From an uncultured delta proteobacterium (GTDB lineage: Bacteria; UBA10199; GCA-002796325; 1-14-0-20-49-13): a stretch of DNA of 13,136 nucleotides. Shown here piece by piece: positions 1-6,120 of this stretch (position 1 is its first letter; each line of letters begins with the position of its first letter). Location of the stretch: contig CAIPVD010000180.1 in NCBI GenBank assembly GCA_903868375.1, positions 1 through 13,136 of the forward strand, read 5' to 3'. The notes beneath the pieces are model-generated. The model saw only the letters and a list, made by a program, of their open reading frames with translations. It made no database searches and had not been told where the DNA came from. A program made the position numbers and the translations under genes.

Positions 1-987
1 CGCGCCGAGTGCCTTGAACGTGTGCGGTCCGGAAAAATTACCCATGATAGGAATGATCCTGTTGGTAAGGCTCATTTGGCGAATGAAGTTGTAGTTCTCT
101 TCTGTGCCGAGCCAATGCAGATCCGTCAGTTCGCCGTGGCGATAGAATAAAATATCCTTTTCCCTTGGAAAATTTTGATGACCTGGATCACCTTCGCATC
201 CCATATAGCCTTGAGTGAACCCGCATTGGTTGAACAGATGAAGCACCCACCAGACCATGCCGCCGTATTTTTCTTTGGGAGTTGTTATAAGATTATAGCG
301 AGCTTTAAGGGTATTTTGAATGTCTTCGGCTTGGATCATTGGATAATCACTTTTGTCGGACGTTCCTACCAGAGAAAGAGTTGGGCTTGCTTCGACCGCT
401 TCAATGATACATTTTATATCGCCATTACATTTAGACGTATCCGGTTTTTCTCTGGAAAATAATTTTGCTAAAAAATCGGTTCGTGTCGGTGAATCCTCCA
501 TTAGGATACGTGAAACCATCATTTCTATGAAATTTTCAGGTGCAATATCTACTATGAACGCAACTTCGGGCTTAACCGCCACGATATAATTATAATTCTG
601 ATAGGGACCGACGCCGAGATAAGCGCCTCCTACAGGTTTCAACATAGATACGAGCCCCAGCTGATGAACTTCGTTAGATATGAGATTGCCATGGCTTCCA
701 CGATAATCGTTATTACTAGATGGCGAAAGATCGTTCTCGGAAAGCTGCCGGATGATGCCGATGAATTTATCGTCTGTGATGGTATATGGGCCGGGGTTGA
801 ATGACGGAAGCTTGATTTCCGTCTTTGAAGTGAGCTTCCAAAGTGACGAAAGTGCAAGTGGCAGAGATGTAATGGGAGCCAAGGACGCCGCCGCTAGCAT
901 CACCTGATCGAGGTTGCCCGAACTTTTGCGGTTAATAACGTCGATAACCGGATTTCTATTCGCGTTTGTTATGCGCATGCTTGCCAT
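1..987 (-). CDS. LIC_10091-like protein (methyltransferase-fold family), C-terminus cut by window edge
   Basis: An uninterrupted 329-codon minus-strand frame runs from ATG at 987 off the left edge. It has no stop in the window, so the 3' end is missing. Visible blocks are NLISNE (residues 101-106), GGAYLGVGPYQNY (120-132), an AFIVDI strand (143-148), and near the end WLGTEENYNFIRQM (292-305) followed by IIPIMGNFSGPHTFKALG (311-328). From memory these match the family named after Leptospira LIC_10091, whose typical signatures are SNE, YLGVGP.QN, VDIR and GDF.GP. That family has a SAM-methyltransferase-like fold but no proven reaction. Residues 33-49 are a hydrophobic segment near the N-terminus that could be a signal or anchor. 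An in-frame TGA lies two codons before the start, so only ATG 987 or ATG 978 are options; neither has a Shine-Dalgarno. It is divergent from the flippase-like gene. Certain as a gene; family assignment is moderate. Confidence 0.72.
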   Translation of the reverse strand, partial: MASMRITNANRNPVIDVINRKSSGNLDQVMLAAASLAPITSLPLALSSLWKLTSKTEIKLPSFNPGPYTITDDKFIGIIRQLSENDLSPSSNNDYRGSHGNLISNEVHQLGLVSMLKPVGGAYLGVGPYQNYNYIVAVKPEVAFIVDIAPENFIEMMVSRILMEDSPTRTDFLAKLFSREKPDTSKCNGDIKCIIEAVEASPTLSLVGTSDKSDYPMIQAEDIQNTLKARYNLITTPKEKYGGMVWWVLHLFNQCGFTQGYMGCEGDPGHQNFPREKDILFYRHGELTDLHWLGTEENYNFIRQMSLTNRIIPIMGNFSGPHTFKALGA

Positions 988-992
988 TTGTC

Positions 993-998
993 AGTATA
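993..998 (-). promoter_or_regulatory. -10 hexamer for the LIC_10091-like gene
   Basis: On the minus strand the hexamer TATACT matches TATAAT at 5 of 6 positions and ends 6 bases before the A of the start codon at 987. This would place transcription start at or next to the ATG, giving a leaderless mRNA. No convincing -35 is visible at 16-18 bases, which lowers confidence. Confidence 0.4.
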
Positions 999-1082
999 TC
1001 GGCATGCGCTTAAAAAAGTTGCTAATTATTTTGCTTTTAACTTTGTCTGCTTTCACCTATATACATCGGTGGGGGTGAGAAA

Positions 1083-2114
1083 ATGCTCGGTACCTTTTTT
1101 AAAAAGATATTTCCGTGGATCGTTGCAGTGCTGATATTTGCCTATCTCTTCAATAAATATCCGCCGCAGAACATCTGGAATTCGCTTAAAACGATAAATA
1201 TATGGGGATTCGTTCTTACCGCGCTTACCTATTTTATACTCATGTACCTGCTCGATACTTACGTTATATTAAAGATACTGAAGCACTTTGGCCACGAAGG
1301 AACGTATAGAGAGATACTTCCGGCGAGAGGGCTCACATATCTATTAATGGTAGTGAACTACGCTGCGTCGCAGCTATCGTTCGCGGTGTATCAGAACAGG
1401 CGCCATGGAATGCCTATCTCGGAGATGCTCGGCATTTTCGGAATAGTCATAGTCATCGACCTGATGATCCTTGCAACGCTTGCCTTTATTACCACGTTCT
1501 TTACGGTTTGGCCGTTCGAGCTTGGCGGGATGAACATAGGGCAGTTCGTTCGCATCTTTACGATGGCGATCTATGCAGGGTTCTTTTTAAACTGGCTTTT
1601 CTGGCGCGGAACGTTCGGGAAGGTTTCTTTCTTGGAAAAACTTCGCACGAAGGATTTCTTCAGCATTTTATCTCGCGCGGGCCTTGGCGATTATTTAAGC
1701 GTTGGTTTATGGCGCCTGCCGGTTCACGTATTCATAATGGTCGGAATGTATTTTGCCATAAAGCCGTTCAATGCAAGCGTTCCGTTCGTTAGCATCTTGG
1801 CAAATATTCCGCTCGTGTTCTTTATCGGTGCGTTGCCCCTATCTCCGGGCGGGCTTGGTACGACAAACGCTGCGATGGTAACGCTATTCACGCCGTTCAT
1901 AACATCACCTTCAATTACCGCGGGAATAGCTACTGCCGGCGACCTGCTCTTTTCCTTCAGCCTTATTTGGATGTTTGCGAACTATCTAATGAAGGCGCTG
2001 ACCGGTGTCATCTGCCTGCAATTCGTATCTAAAGACCTTTTCACGCCGACTGCGCAAGAAGTTAAAGAAGAGGTCGCGATGCCGGATGCCTCGCAAATCG
2101 CCGGCGAATTATAA
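1083..2114 (+). CDS. Flippase-like membrane protein (UPF0104/YbhN, LPG-synthase TM family)
   Basis: A 343-residue, strongly hydrophobic protein with about eight membrane segments. It starts with a basic stretch (KK at 7-8) followed directly by the first segment. The hallmark is LPLSPGGLGTTNAAM at residues 251-265, matching the conserved P.SPGGLG signature of the UPF0104/YbhN family, which is related to the membrane part of lysyl-phosphatidylglycerol synthase and is thought to move lipids across membranes. There is no soluble synthetase domain, so this is the stand-alone flippase-like type. The substrate cannot be read from sequence; lipid or polyprenyl-linked sugar transport is the family inference. 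The start is supported by a good ribosome binding site (GGGGGTGAG, 1071-1079). A TATATA at 1058-1063 could be its -10, but the -35 is poor. The next gene has its own promoter. Confidence 0.82.
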   Translation: MLGTFFKKIFPWIVAVLIFAYLFNKYPPQNIWNSLKTINIWGFVLTALTYFILMYLLDTYVILKILKHFGHEGTYREILPARGLTYLLMVVNYAASQLSFAVYQNRRHGMPISEMLGIFGIVIVIDLMILATLAFITTFFTVWPFELGGMNIGQFVRIFTMAIYAGFFLNWLFWRGTFGKVSFLEKLRTKDFFSILSRAGLGDYLSVGLWRLPVHVFIMVGMYFAIKPFNASVPFVSILANIPLVFFIGALPLSPGGLGTTNAAMVTLFTPFITSPSITAGIATAGDLLFSFSLIWMFANYLMKALTGVICLQFVSKDLFTPTAQEVKEEVAMPDASQIAGEL

Positions 2115-2206
2115 AATTTTTGCAGGTTTTCAGTCGTCAACAATCTGACAATACACAGTCAAAATACTCACGTTTTTGAAGTTTTTGGGGAGCCACCCCT
2201 ATATTT

Positions 2207-2234
2207 GTCCTTTGCGGGCGTGTATTTGAAGGAC
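2207..2234. promoter_or_regulatory. Inverted repeat, possible activator site
   Basis: GTCCTT (2207-2212) and AAGGAC (2229-2234) form an exact 6-base inverted repeat with a 16-base spacer, ending about 11 bases before the -24 element. A smaller one, TGAC-N8-GTCA, lies at 2146-2161. Either could bind an enhancer-binding protein for the sigma-54 promoter, but short repeats like these also arise by chance. Confidence 0.2.
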
Positions 2235-2244
2235 GGCGTATAAC

Positions 2245-2260
2245 TGGCATAAGACTTGCT
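2245..2260 (+). promoter_or_regulatory. Sigma-54 (-24/-12) promoter
   Basis: TGGCAT followed by five bases and TTGCT matches the RpoN consensus TGGCAC-N5-TTGCW. The invariant GG (2246-2247) and GC (2258-2259) are separated by exactly 10 bases, as the class requires. The predicted start is near 2271, so the leader would be only about 14 bases and would hold the purine-rich ribosome binding site in front of ATG 2285. The placement directly before a gene start strengthens the call. Sigma-54 promoters depend on an enhancer-binding ATPase; none is encoded in this window. Confidence 0.6.
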
Positions 2261-2284
2261 TTCCAAGGGGGAGGAGAGGTTCTT

Positions 2285-2869
2285 ATGTTGAGAAACCTGC
2301 CTCAAATATTAGACGGAACCAGGCTTCAGGAATATCTCCAGGAGAAGGTAGAGTGGTCTACGCTTGCCGAACCGCTGGAGATCAGTGAAACAACTAAATT
2401 CTATGTTGTCGATCTTTTGACAAGGTTTGAACGGACCGAGCATCTATTTACTGCAGAACCCCTCGCCATGATGTATGCGCGCGCCATGAGGGGAGACGCA
2501 GCTACCCAGGTTAGGGAGCTTAAAAAGATCGGCGATACCGCGCTTTGGAATATCGGATTCTTTAGCGAACATCTTCAAAAAGGAATTGTTAGCATGAACT
2601 ATTATATGGATATGGGGAGCGGGGCGTATTCCGCGCTATCTGCGCAACTCGCAAGCGAAGACGTCTTTGCGAATCTTTATCATGAACTCTCCGAAAATTT
2701 TTATGGGCTGACGAACGTCCTCAAACGGCTTGCGGCCGCCGATCATGTTGCGAACAATTCGGAGCTGTTGCAACTTTATGAACGTTATCTGAAGACCGGC
2801 GACGAAAGCATTCGCGAGCTACTTATAAAGGAAGGAATGATCCCCACACGTAAAAACATATCTTGTTGA
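2285..2869 (+). CDS. Conserved hypothetical protein, mostly helical, under a sigma-54-type promoter
   Basis: A 194-residue soluble protein with no signal peptide and no membrane segment. It appears mostly alpha-helical. Notable segments are KIGDTALWNIGFFSE (81-95), YYMDMGSGAYSAL (106-118) and a C-terminal LLQLYERYLKTGD (161-173). I do not recognise a named domain or any catalytic motif. The LYERYLKTG ending and the central GFF block loosely recall uncharacterised proteins of similar length in Myxococcota and other former Deltaproteobacteria; this is memory, not a search. The start is well supported by GGAGGAGAGG (2270-2279), five bases before ATG. The gene stands alone: the upstream neighbour ends 170 bases away and the downstream lipoprotein gene has its own promoter. 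Control by sigma-54 suggests a conditional role (nutrient, envelope stress, motility or surface development), but the function is unknown. Confidence 0.85.
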   Translation: MLRNLPQILDGTRLQEYLQEKVEWSTLAEPLEISETTKFYVVDLLTRFERTEHLFTAEPLAMMYARAMRGDAATQVRELKKIGDTALWNIGFFSEHLQKGIVSMNYYMDMGSGAYSALSAQLASEDVFANLYHELSENFYGLTNVLKRLAAADHVANNSELLQLYERYLKTGDESIRELLIKEGMIPTRKNISC

Positions 2870-2871
2870 TT

Positions 2872-2898
2872 TTGAACTGCCAATCTGTTCTATATAAT
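2872..2898 (+). promoter_or_regulatory. Promoter of lipoprotein-amgK-murU operon
   Basis: A perfect TATAAT (2893-2898) lies 6 bases before ATG 2904. A -35-like TTGAAC (2872-2877) precedes it at a short 15-base spacing. Transcription would start at about the A of the start codon, so the message would be leaderless; no Shine-Dalgarno is present. Confidence 0.5.
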
Positions 2899-2903
2899 AA
2901 ATA

Positions 2904-3293
2904 ATGCGAAAGCTTATCAGCTACATGATCGTTCTTGTTGCGTGTTCTTATCTCCACGCGTGCGGCGGCAATGGGCCGATGTACAATTCCACGGTACCTA
3001 CGCAAATGCCGCCGTACATCGATAACGTTGCCCCAGCGTCTGGAAGCCCGGGCGATGTTATAACGATTTTTGGCTTTGGCTATTCGGCGCAGGCGCCAAG
3101 TAATGTCATATCGTTCGGTAGCTTCTCGGCCAGCGCGACGGCTTATACACTAATCCCGAACGCAACGAGCAACGAAATTGAATCCTTGACCGTAACTATT
3201 CCTGCGGCGGCAACTCCGGGCGTCGTCCCCGTTTACGTGACCGTTTTCGGCAATACAAGCAACGCGAACAATACATTCACCATAACGCCATGA
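2904..3293 (+). CDS. Small IPT/TIG-domain lipoprotein
   Basis: A 129-residue secreted lipoprotein. It has a basic start (MRK), a hydrophobic core and a lipobox ending LHAC, so Cys20 is the likely lipidated residue after signal peptidase II cleavage. After a short Gly/Pro/Thr-rich linker, residues 38-128 form a single immunoglobulin-like IPT/TIG fold: PYIDNVAPASGSPGDVITI at 38-56 contains the classic P.SG..G..ITI.G.GF opening, and the domain closes with a NTFTI strand. Residue 21 is Gly, so there is no Asp+2 inner-membrane retention signal and outer-membrane anchoring is plausible. TIG domains usually serve binding or spacing, not catalysis. The gene overlaps amgK by four bases (ATGA), which implies translational coupling and joint expression with a cell-wall recycling pathway. 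The ligand is unknown; glycan or peptidoglycan binding is speculation. Confidence 0.82.
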   Translation: MRKLISYMIVLVACSYLHACGGNGPMYNSTVPTQMPPYIDNVAPASGSPGDVITIFGFGYSAQAPSNVISFGSFSASATAYTLIPNATSNEIESLTVTIPAAATPGVVPVYVTVFGNTSNANNTFTITP

Positions 3294-4333
3294 AAGAAAT
3301 AACGGACAAGATCGAGAAGATCGTCGGCCAAAAGGTAAAGGAAGTAATAAAACTGCACGGCGACGCCTCGTACCGCGCTTATTACCGGGCGTTCCTAATT
3401 GATGGAACGACGCGCATTATCATGCAGATGCCCGTCGGTAAATCTAGTGCTTCGGAAGAGATCACGAACTTCAAGGGCCCGCATGCCGAACTTCCGTTCA
3501 TAAATGTCCAAAAGTTCTTGGCAAGTTTAGGGCTGCGCGTGCCGCATGTTTATACCTACGAAGATGCCGAACGTCTGATGATCTTGGAAGATGCCGGCGA
3601 CGGGCTTATGTGGAACTTTGTTTATGGCAAGCACAAGGACGTGCAGAAAAAATATTACAGACAAGCGATAGACCTGCTCGCTGAACTTCAGGCAAAGGCG
3701 TCTGGAAAACAGAAGACGGAATGTGTCGCTCTGCATCGTTCGTTCGATGCCATGCTTCTTAATTGGGAGTTCGATCATTTTAGGGAGTATCTTATCGAGG
3801 CGCGCAACAACAAGCCTATGGCGGTAGATGGCCGTAAGCTTTTTGAAAATGTGACCAGGGCCGTAACCGAAAAAATATTGAAGATGCCGGTCCGTTTCAC
3901 ACACCGCGATTTTCAGAGCCGTAACCTTATAGTTCAGCACGATGAATCGCTAGTTATGATAGATTTTCAGGACGCGCTGATGGGGCCGTATGTGTATGAC
4001 CTCGTTGCGCTGCTTCGCGATTCGTATGTGGAGCTGGATGCGAAGACGCTGGATGAGATGATAAAGTATTACGAGAAAAAAGTTCCTGGGTCCTCCGGTT
4101 CCAAAAATCATGGTTCCAAAGTTCCAGGCGACTTCCATTTGATGACGCTCCAGCGCAAGATGAAAGATGCCGGGCGATTCGTTTATATCGACCGCATAAA
4201 AAAGAATCCTAACTTTTTGCAATATATTCCGGTAACGTTGAAATATATTAAGAATGCGTTTGAACAGATAAACGATCCACAGATATCAAAATTTTTCGAC
4301 ATGCTCAAAAAATATGTCCCAGAATGGAAATAA
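3290..4333 (+). CDS. amgK: N-acetylmuramate/N-acetylglucosamine anomeric kinase AmgK
   Basis: A 347-residue cytoplasmic kinase of the aminoglycoside-phosphotransferase fold. AmgK phosphorylates the anomeric hydroxyl of MurNAc (and GlcNAc) with ATP, the first step of the cell-wall recycling route that bypasses de novo MurNAc synthesis and fosfomycin-sensitive MurA. The N-terminal DASYRAYYRA (25-34) and IMQMP (44-48) match the family. The catalytic loop is HRDFQSRN (205-212, Asp207 base, Asn212 metal ligand), followed by IDFQDA (224-229, Asp225 metal ligand) and GPYVYDLVALLRD (232-244), very typical of AmgK compared with other phosphotransferases. The QRKMKDAGRF block (288-297) is also a family feature. 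Residues 265-280 are an odd Gly/Ser/Pro/Lys-rich insert made by a short repeat. The start overlaps the lipoprotein stop (ATGA), and the next gene encodes the partner MurU, which strongly supports the assignment over a generic phosphotransferase. Confidence 0.87.
   Translation: MKEITDKIEKIVGQKVKEVIKLHGDASYRAYYRAFLIDGTTRIIMQMPVGKSSASEEITNFKGPHAELPFINVQKFLASLGLRVPHVYTYEDAERLMILEDAGDGLMWNFVYGKHKDVQKKYYRQAIDLLAELQAKASGKQKTECVALHRSFDAMLLNWEFDHFREYLIEARNNKPMAVDGRKLFENVTRAVTEKILKMPVRFTHRDFQSRNLIVQHDESLVMIDFQDALMGPYVYDLVALLRDSYVELDAKTLDEMIKYYEKKVPGSSGSKNHGSKVPGDFHLMTLQRKMKDAGRFVYIDRIKKNPNFLQYIPVTLKYIKNAFEQINDPQISKFFDMLKKYVPEWK
4080..4128 (+). repeat. GTTCC short repeat inside amgK, coding for a GSK/VPG linker
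   Basis: GTTCC occurs at 4082, 4098, 4113 and 4121, with GGTTCCAAA repeated exactly 15 bases apart (4097 and 4112) and AAGTTCCTGG / AAGTTCCAGG at the two ends. In the amgK frame it reads V265 to G280, a flexible Gly/Ser/Lys/Pro linker between two helices. It looks like an in-frame expansion of a simple repeat within a tolerant surface loop. Confidence 0.5.
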
Positions 4334-5003
4334 AATAGAAAAGGCGATGATCTTAGCCGCTGGCCTTGGCACGAGGCTCAAGCCTTTAACGAATAAGACG
4401 CCAAAGCCGCTCTTGCAAGTTAAGGGTAAGGCGCTGATAGATCACAACCTGACGCTGTTGAAGAAGGCCGGCATTAAAGAGGTGGTGATCAACCTTCATC
4501 ATCTAGGCGCGCAGATCAAGAAACATGTGGGTTCCGGAAAAAAATATGGCTTCAAGGTTCACTACACAAATGAACCGAAGATACTTGGCACCGGCGGCGG
4601 CATAAAGAACGCGGAAGAATATCTTAAAAGCGGCGCGTTCGTTGTAATCAACGCCGACGTGCTGATAGCCTTGGATCTTAAAAAGGCGATCGCATATCAT
4701 TTTAAGAAGGGTGGATATGCCACGATGGTCGTCCGCAAGTTAAAGAAGGGCGAAGATTACGCAAAACTAGATATCGCGAAAGATGGGCGCCTGAAAGGAT
4801 TCGGTAGCGGTGTTCATATGTACACCGGTGTTCAGATCTTAACTCCGATAATTTTCCGGCTACTCGAGAAACCTTCCTGCTTGATAGAATCTGGATATAA
4901 GAAACTGCTGGAGTTCGGTTTGCCAATTTACTGCTTCAACTACAGCGGCCATTGGAACGATGTTGGGACTATCGAACGCCTGAACGAAGCAAACAAGCGC
5001 TAA
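4314..5003 (+). CDS. murU: N-acetylmuramate-1-phosphate uridylyltransferase MurU
   Basis: A 229-residue nucleotidyltransferase (GT-A/Rossmann-like) that joins MurNAc-1-phosphate to UTP, giving UDP-MurNAc and pyrophosphate, the step after AmgK. The signature LAAGLGTRLKPLTNKTPKPL fills residues 14-33, LGTGGGIKNA is at 91-100, the metal-binding NAD motif at 113-115, MYTGVQIL at 169-176 and HWNDVGT at 213-219. The length and TGGGI segment match MurU better than longer glucose-1-phosphate or mannose-1-phosphate enzymes, and adjacency to amgK settles it. The start is uncertain: ATG 4314 overlaps amgK by 20 bases and adds an unusual MSQNGNKIEKA leader, while ATG 4347 gives MILAAG, close to the usual family start and preceded by AAAAGG. 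Either way translation is coupled. Its 3' end overlaps larC, on the other strand, by 35 bases. Confidence 0.87.
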   Translation: MSQNGNKIEKAMILAAGLGTRLKPLTNKTPKPLLQVKGKALIDHNLTLLKKAGIKEVVINLHHLGAQIKKHVGSGKKYGFKVHYTNEPKILGTGGGIKNAEEYLKSGAFVVINADVLIALDLKKAIAYHFKKGGYATMVVRKLKKGEDYAKLDIAKDGRLKGFGSGVHMYTGVQILTPIIFRLLEKPSCLIESGYKKLLEFGLPIYCFNYSGHWNDVGTIERLNEANKR

Positions 5004-6120
5004 ATATATCCTTCAACGCAACTTTCTTGGCCTTTGCGAGCTTCTTACAATCTTCATATTCCGGACTTACGTTTAGGATGTCGTTCCCAAGCCTGCTTAT
5101 CTTCACGCGTACTGTGCCGAACTTGGTTTTTACAGATTTGATCTCACGGTCAAGTATCTGGCGGCTCACATAATAATAACGTGTGCCGATAGAAGTGGTT
5201 TCGGACAAGATTATCTTGATCAATTTATCTTTCAGCGAATCTCGTGCCAAGACCTGCACCATCTGCCCTGGCCGGTGCTTTTTCATAAGCACAGGCCGAA
5301 TGGTCACATCTGCCGCGCCATTTTCCATGAGGCGTTCGATAAGGTAATCGTAGATCTGCGGGTTCATGTCGTCGATGTTCGCCTCTATCACGACCATCTT
5401 TTCACCTTCGGCGATGATGAAGCGCAGTGCGTTCGGAACTTCAGCGAAGTCTTTGTCGCCAAGCCCGTAGCCGGTCTTTTTTACCGTCATGTATGCCGGC
5501 TCGCAAAATTCTTTTACCATCGTTTTAAGTATCGCAGCTCCAGTTGGTGTTACAAGTTCTGCTTTGACCGGTGCCTTCACTAGTGGAACGCCTTTTAATA
5601 TCTCAAGCGTTGCCGGCGCAGGTATTGGAATACACCCGTGTTCGCAGCGGACGAATCCGCGTGCAACTGGAAGCGGCGATGAATAGATGGCGTCTAGGTT
5701 AAAATAGTCGAAGCCGATGGCAGAACCCACGATATCAACGATGGAATCGACCGCGCCTACCTCATGAAAGTGGACGGAATCGACTGTCCTTCTATGAACA
5801 TGCGCTTCCGCCTTCGCCAGCGTTTCGAATATGCAAAGCGATATTTTTTTAACATTATTATTTAGCTTGGAACTCTTTATTAGGCCCCGAATTTCCTTGA
5901 AGCTTACGTGATGATGGTGATGCCCGTGCTTAATGTTCACCTGAAAGTTCACGCCGCCTATCATGCCGCGGTGCTCGATTTTCTGGCTTAGCGAATATCC
6001 GTGCAGCTTCAACTTGCCGAGCTCACGTTTAAGATGAGCAAGCGGCAATCCAGCATCTAACATTGCGCCTATCACCATGTCGCCAGCGATGCCGCTGTAA
6101 CAATCAAAATATCCGATCAT
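4969..6120 (-). CDS. larC: Nickel pincer cofactor biosynthesis protein LarC
   Basis: A 383-residue LarC (DUF111/UPF0272). In the known pathway LarC is a CTP-dependent cyclometallase that inserts nickel into the pyridinium bisthiocarboxylate made by LarB and LarE, finishing the cofactor of lactate racemase-type LarA enzymes. Matching features are YFDCYSGIAGDM (4-15), a metal-binding histidine run HGHHHHH (65-71), VHFHEVGAVDSIVDI (116-130), LVTPTGAAIL (189-198), then the C-terminal half with ANIDDMNPQ (247-255), KKHRPG (280-285), ETTSIGTR (307-314) and SPEYEDCK (352-359). N- and C-terminal parts are in one frame, unlike Lactobacillus plantarum where they are joined by frameshifting. It is last in the minus operon, overlapping the preceding CNNM stop by four bases, with AAAGGA just before ATG. 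No larA, larB or larE is in the window. Confidence 0.93.
   Translation of the reverse strand: MIGYFDCYSGIAGDMVIGAMLDAGLPLAHLKRELGKLKLHGYSLSQKIEHRGMIGGVNFQVNIKHGHHHHHVSFKEIRGLIKSSKLNNNVKKISLCIFETLAKAEAHVHRRTVDSVHFHEVGAVDSIVDIVGSAIGFDYFNLDAIYSSPLPVARGFVRCEHGCIPIPAPATLEILKGVPLVKAPVKAELVTPTGAAILKTMVKEFCEPAYMTVKKTGYGLGDKDFAEVPNALRFIIAEGEKMVVIEANIDDMNPQIYDYLIERLMENGAADVTIRPVLMKKHRPGQMVQVLARDSLKDKLIKIILSETTSIGTRYYYVSRQILDREIKSVKTKFGTVRVKISRLGNDILNVSPEYEDCKKLAKAKKVALKDIFSACLLRSGVR

Noticed and set aside
175..589. Two overlapping plus-strand frames of 95 and 78 codons
   Set aside because: They lie antisense to the long continuous minus-strand frame (987 to the left edge) that carries recognisable family motifs.
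2187..2199. GGGG-AGCCA-CCCC hairpin after the flippase-like gene as a terminator
   Set aside because: Only a four-base stem and no T tract after it on the plus strand.
3527..3940. Minus-strand open frame of 137 codons opposite amgK
   Set aside because: Fully inside amgK, composition typical of a shadow frame, no recognisable motif or start signal.
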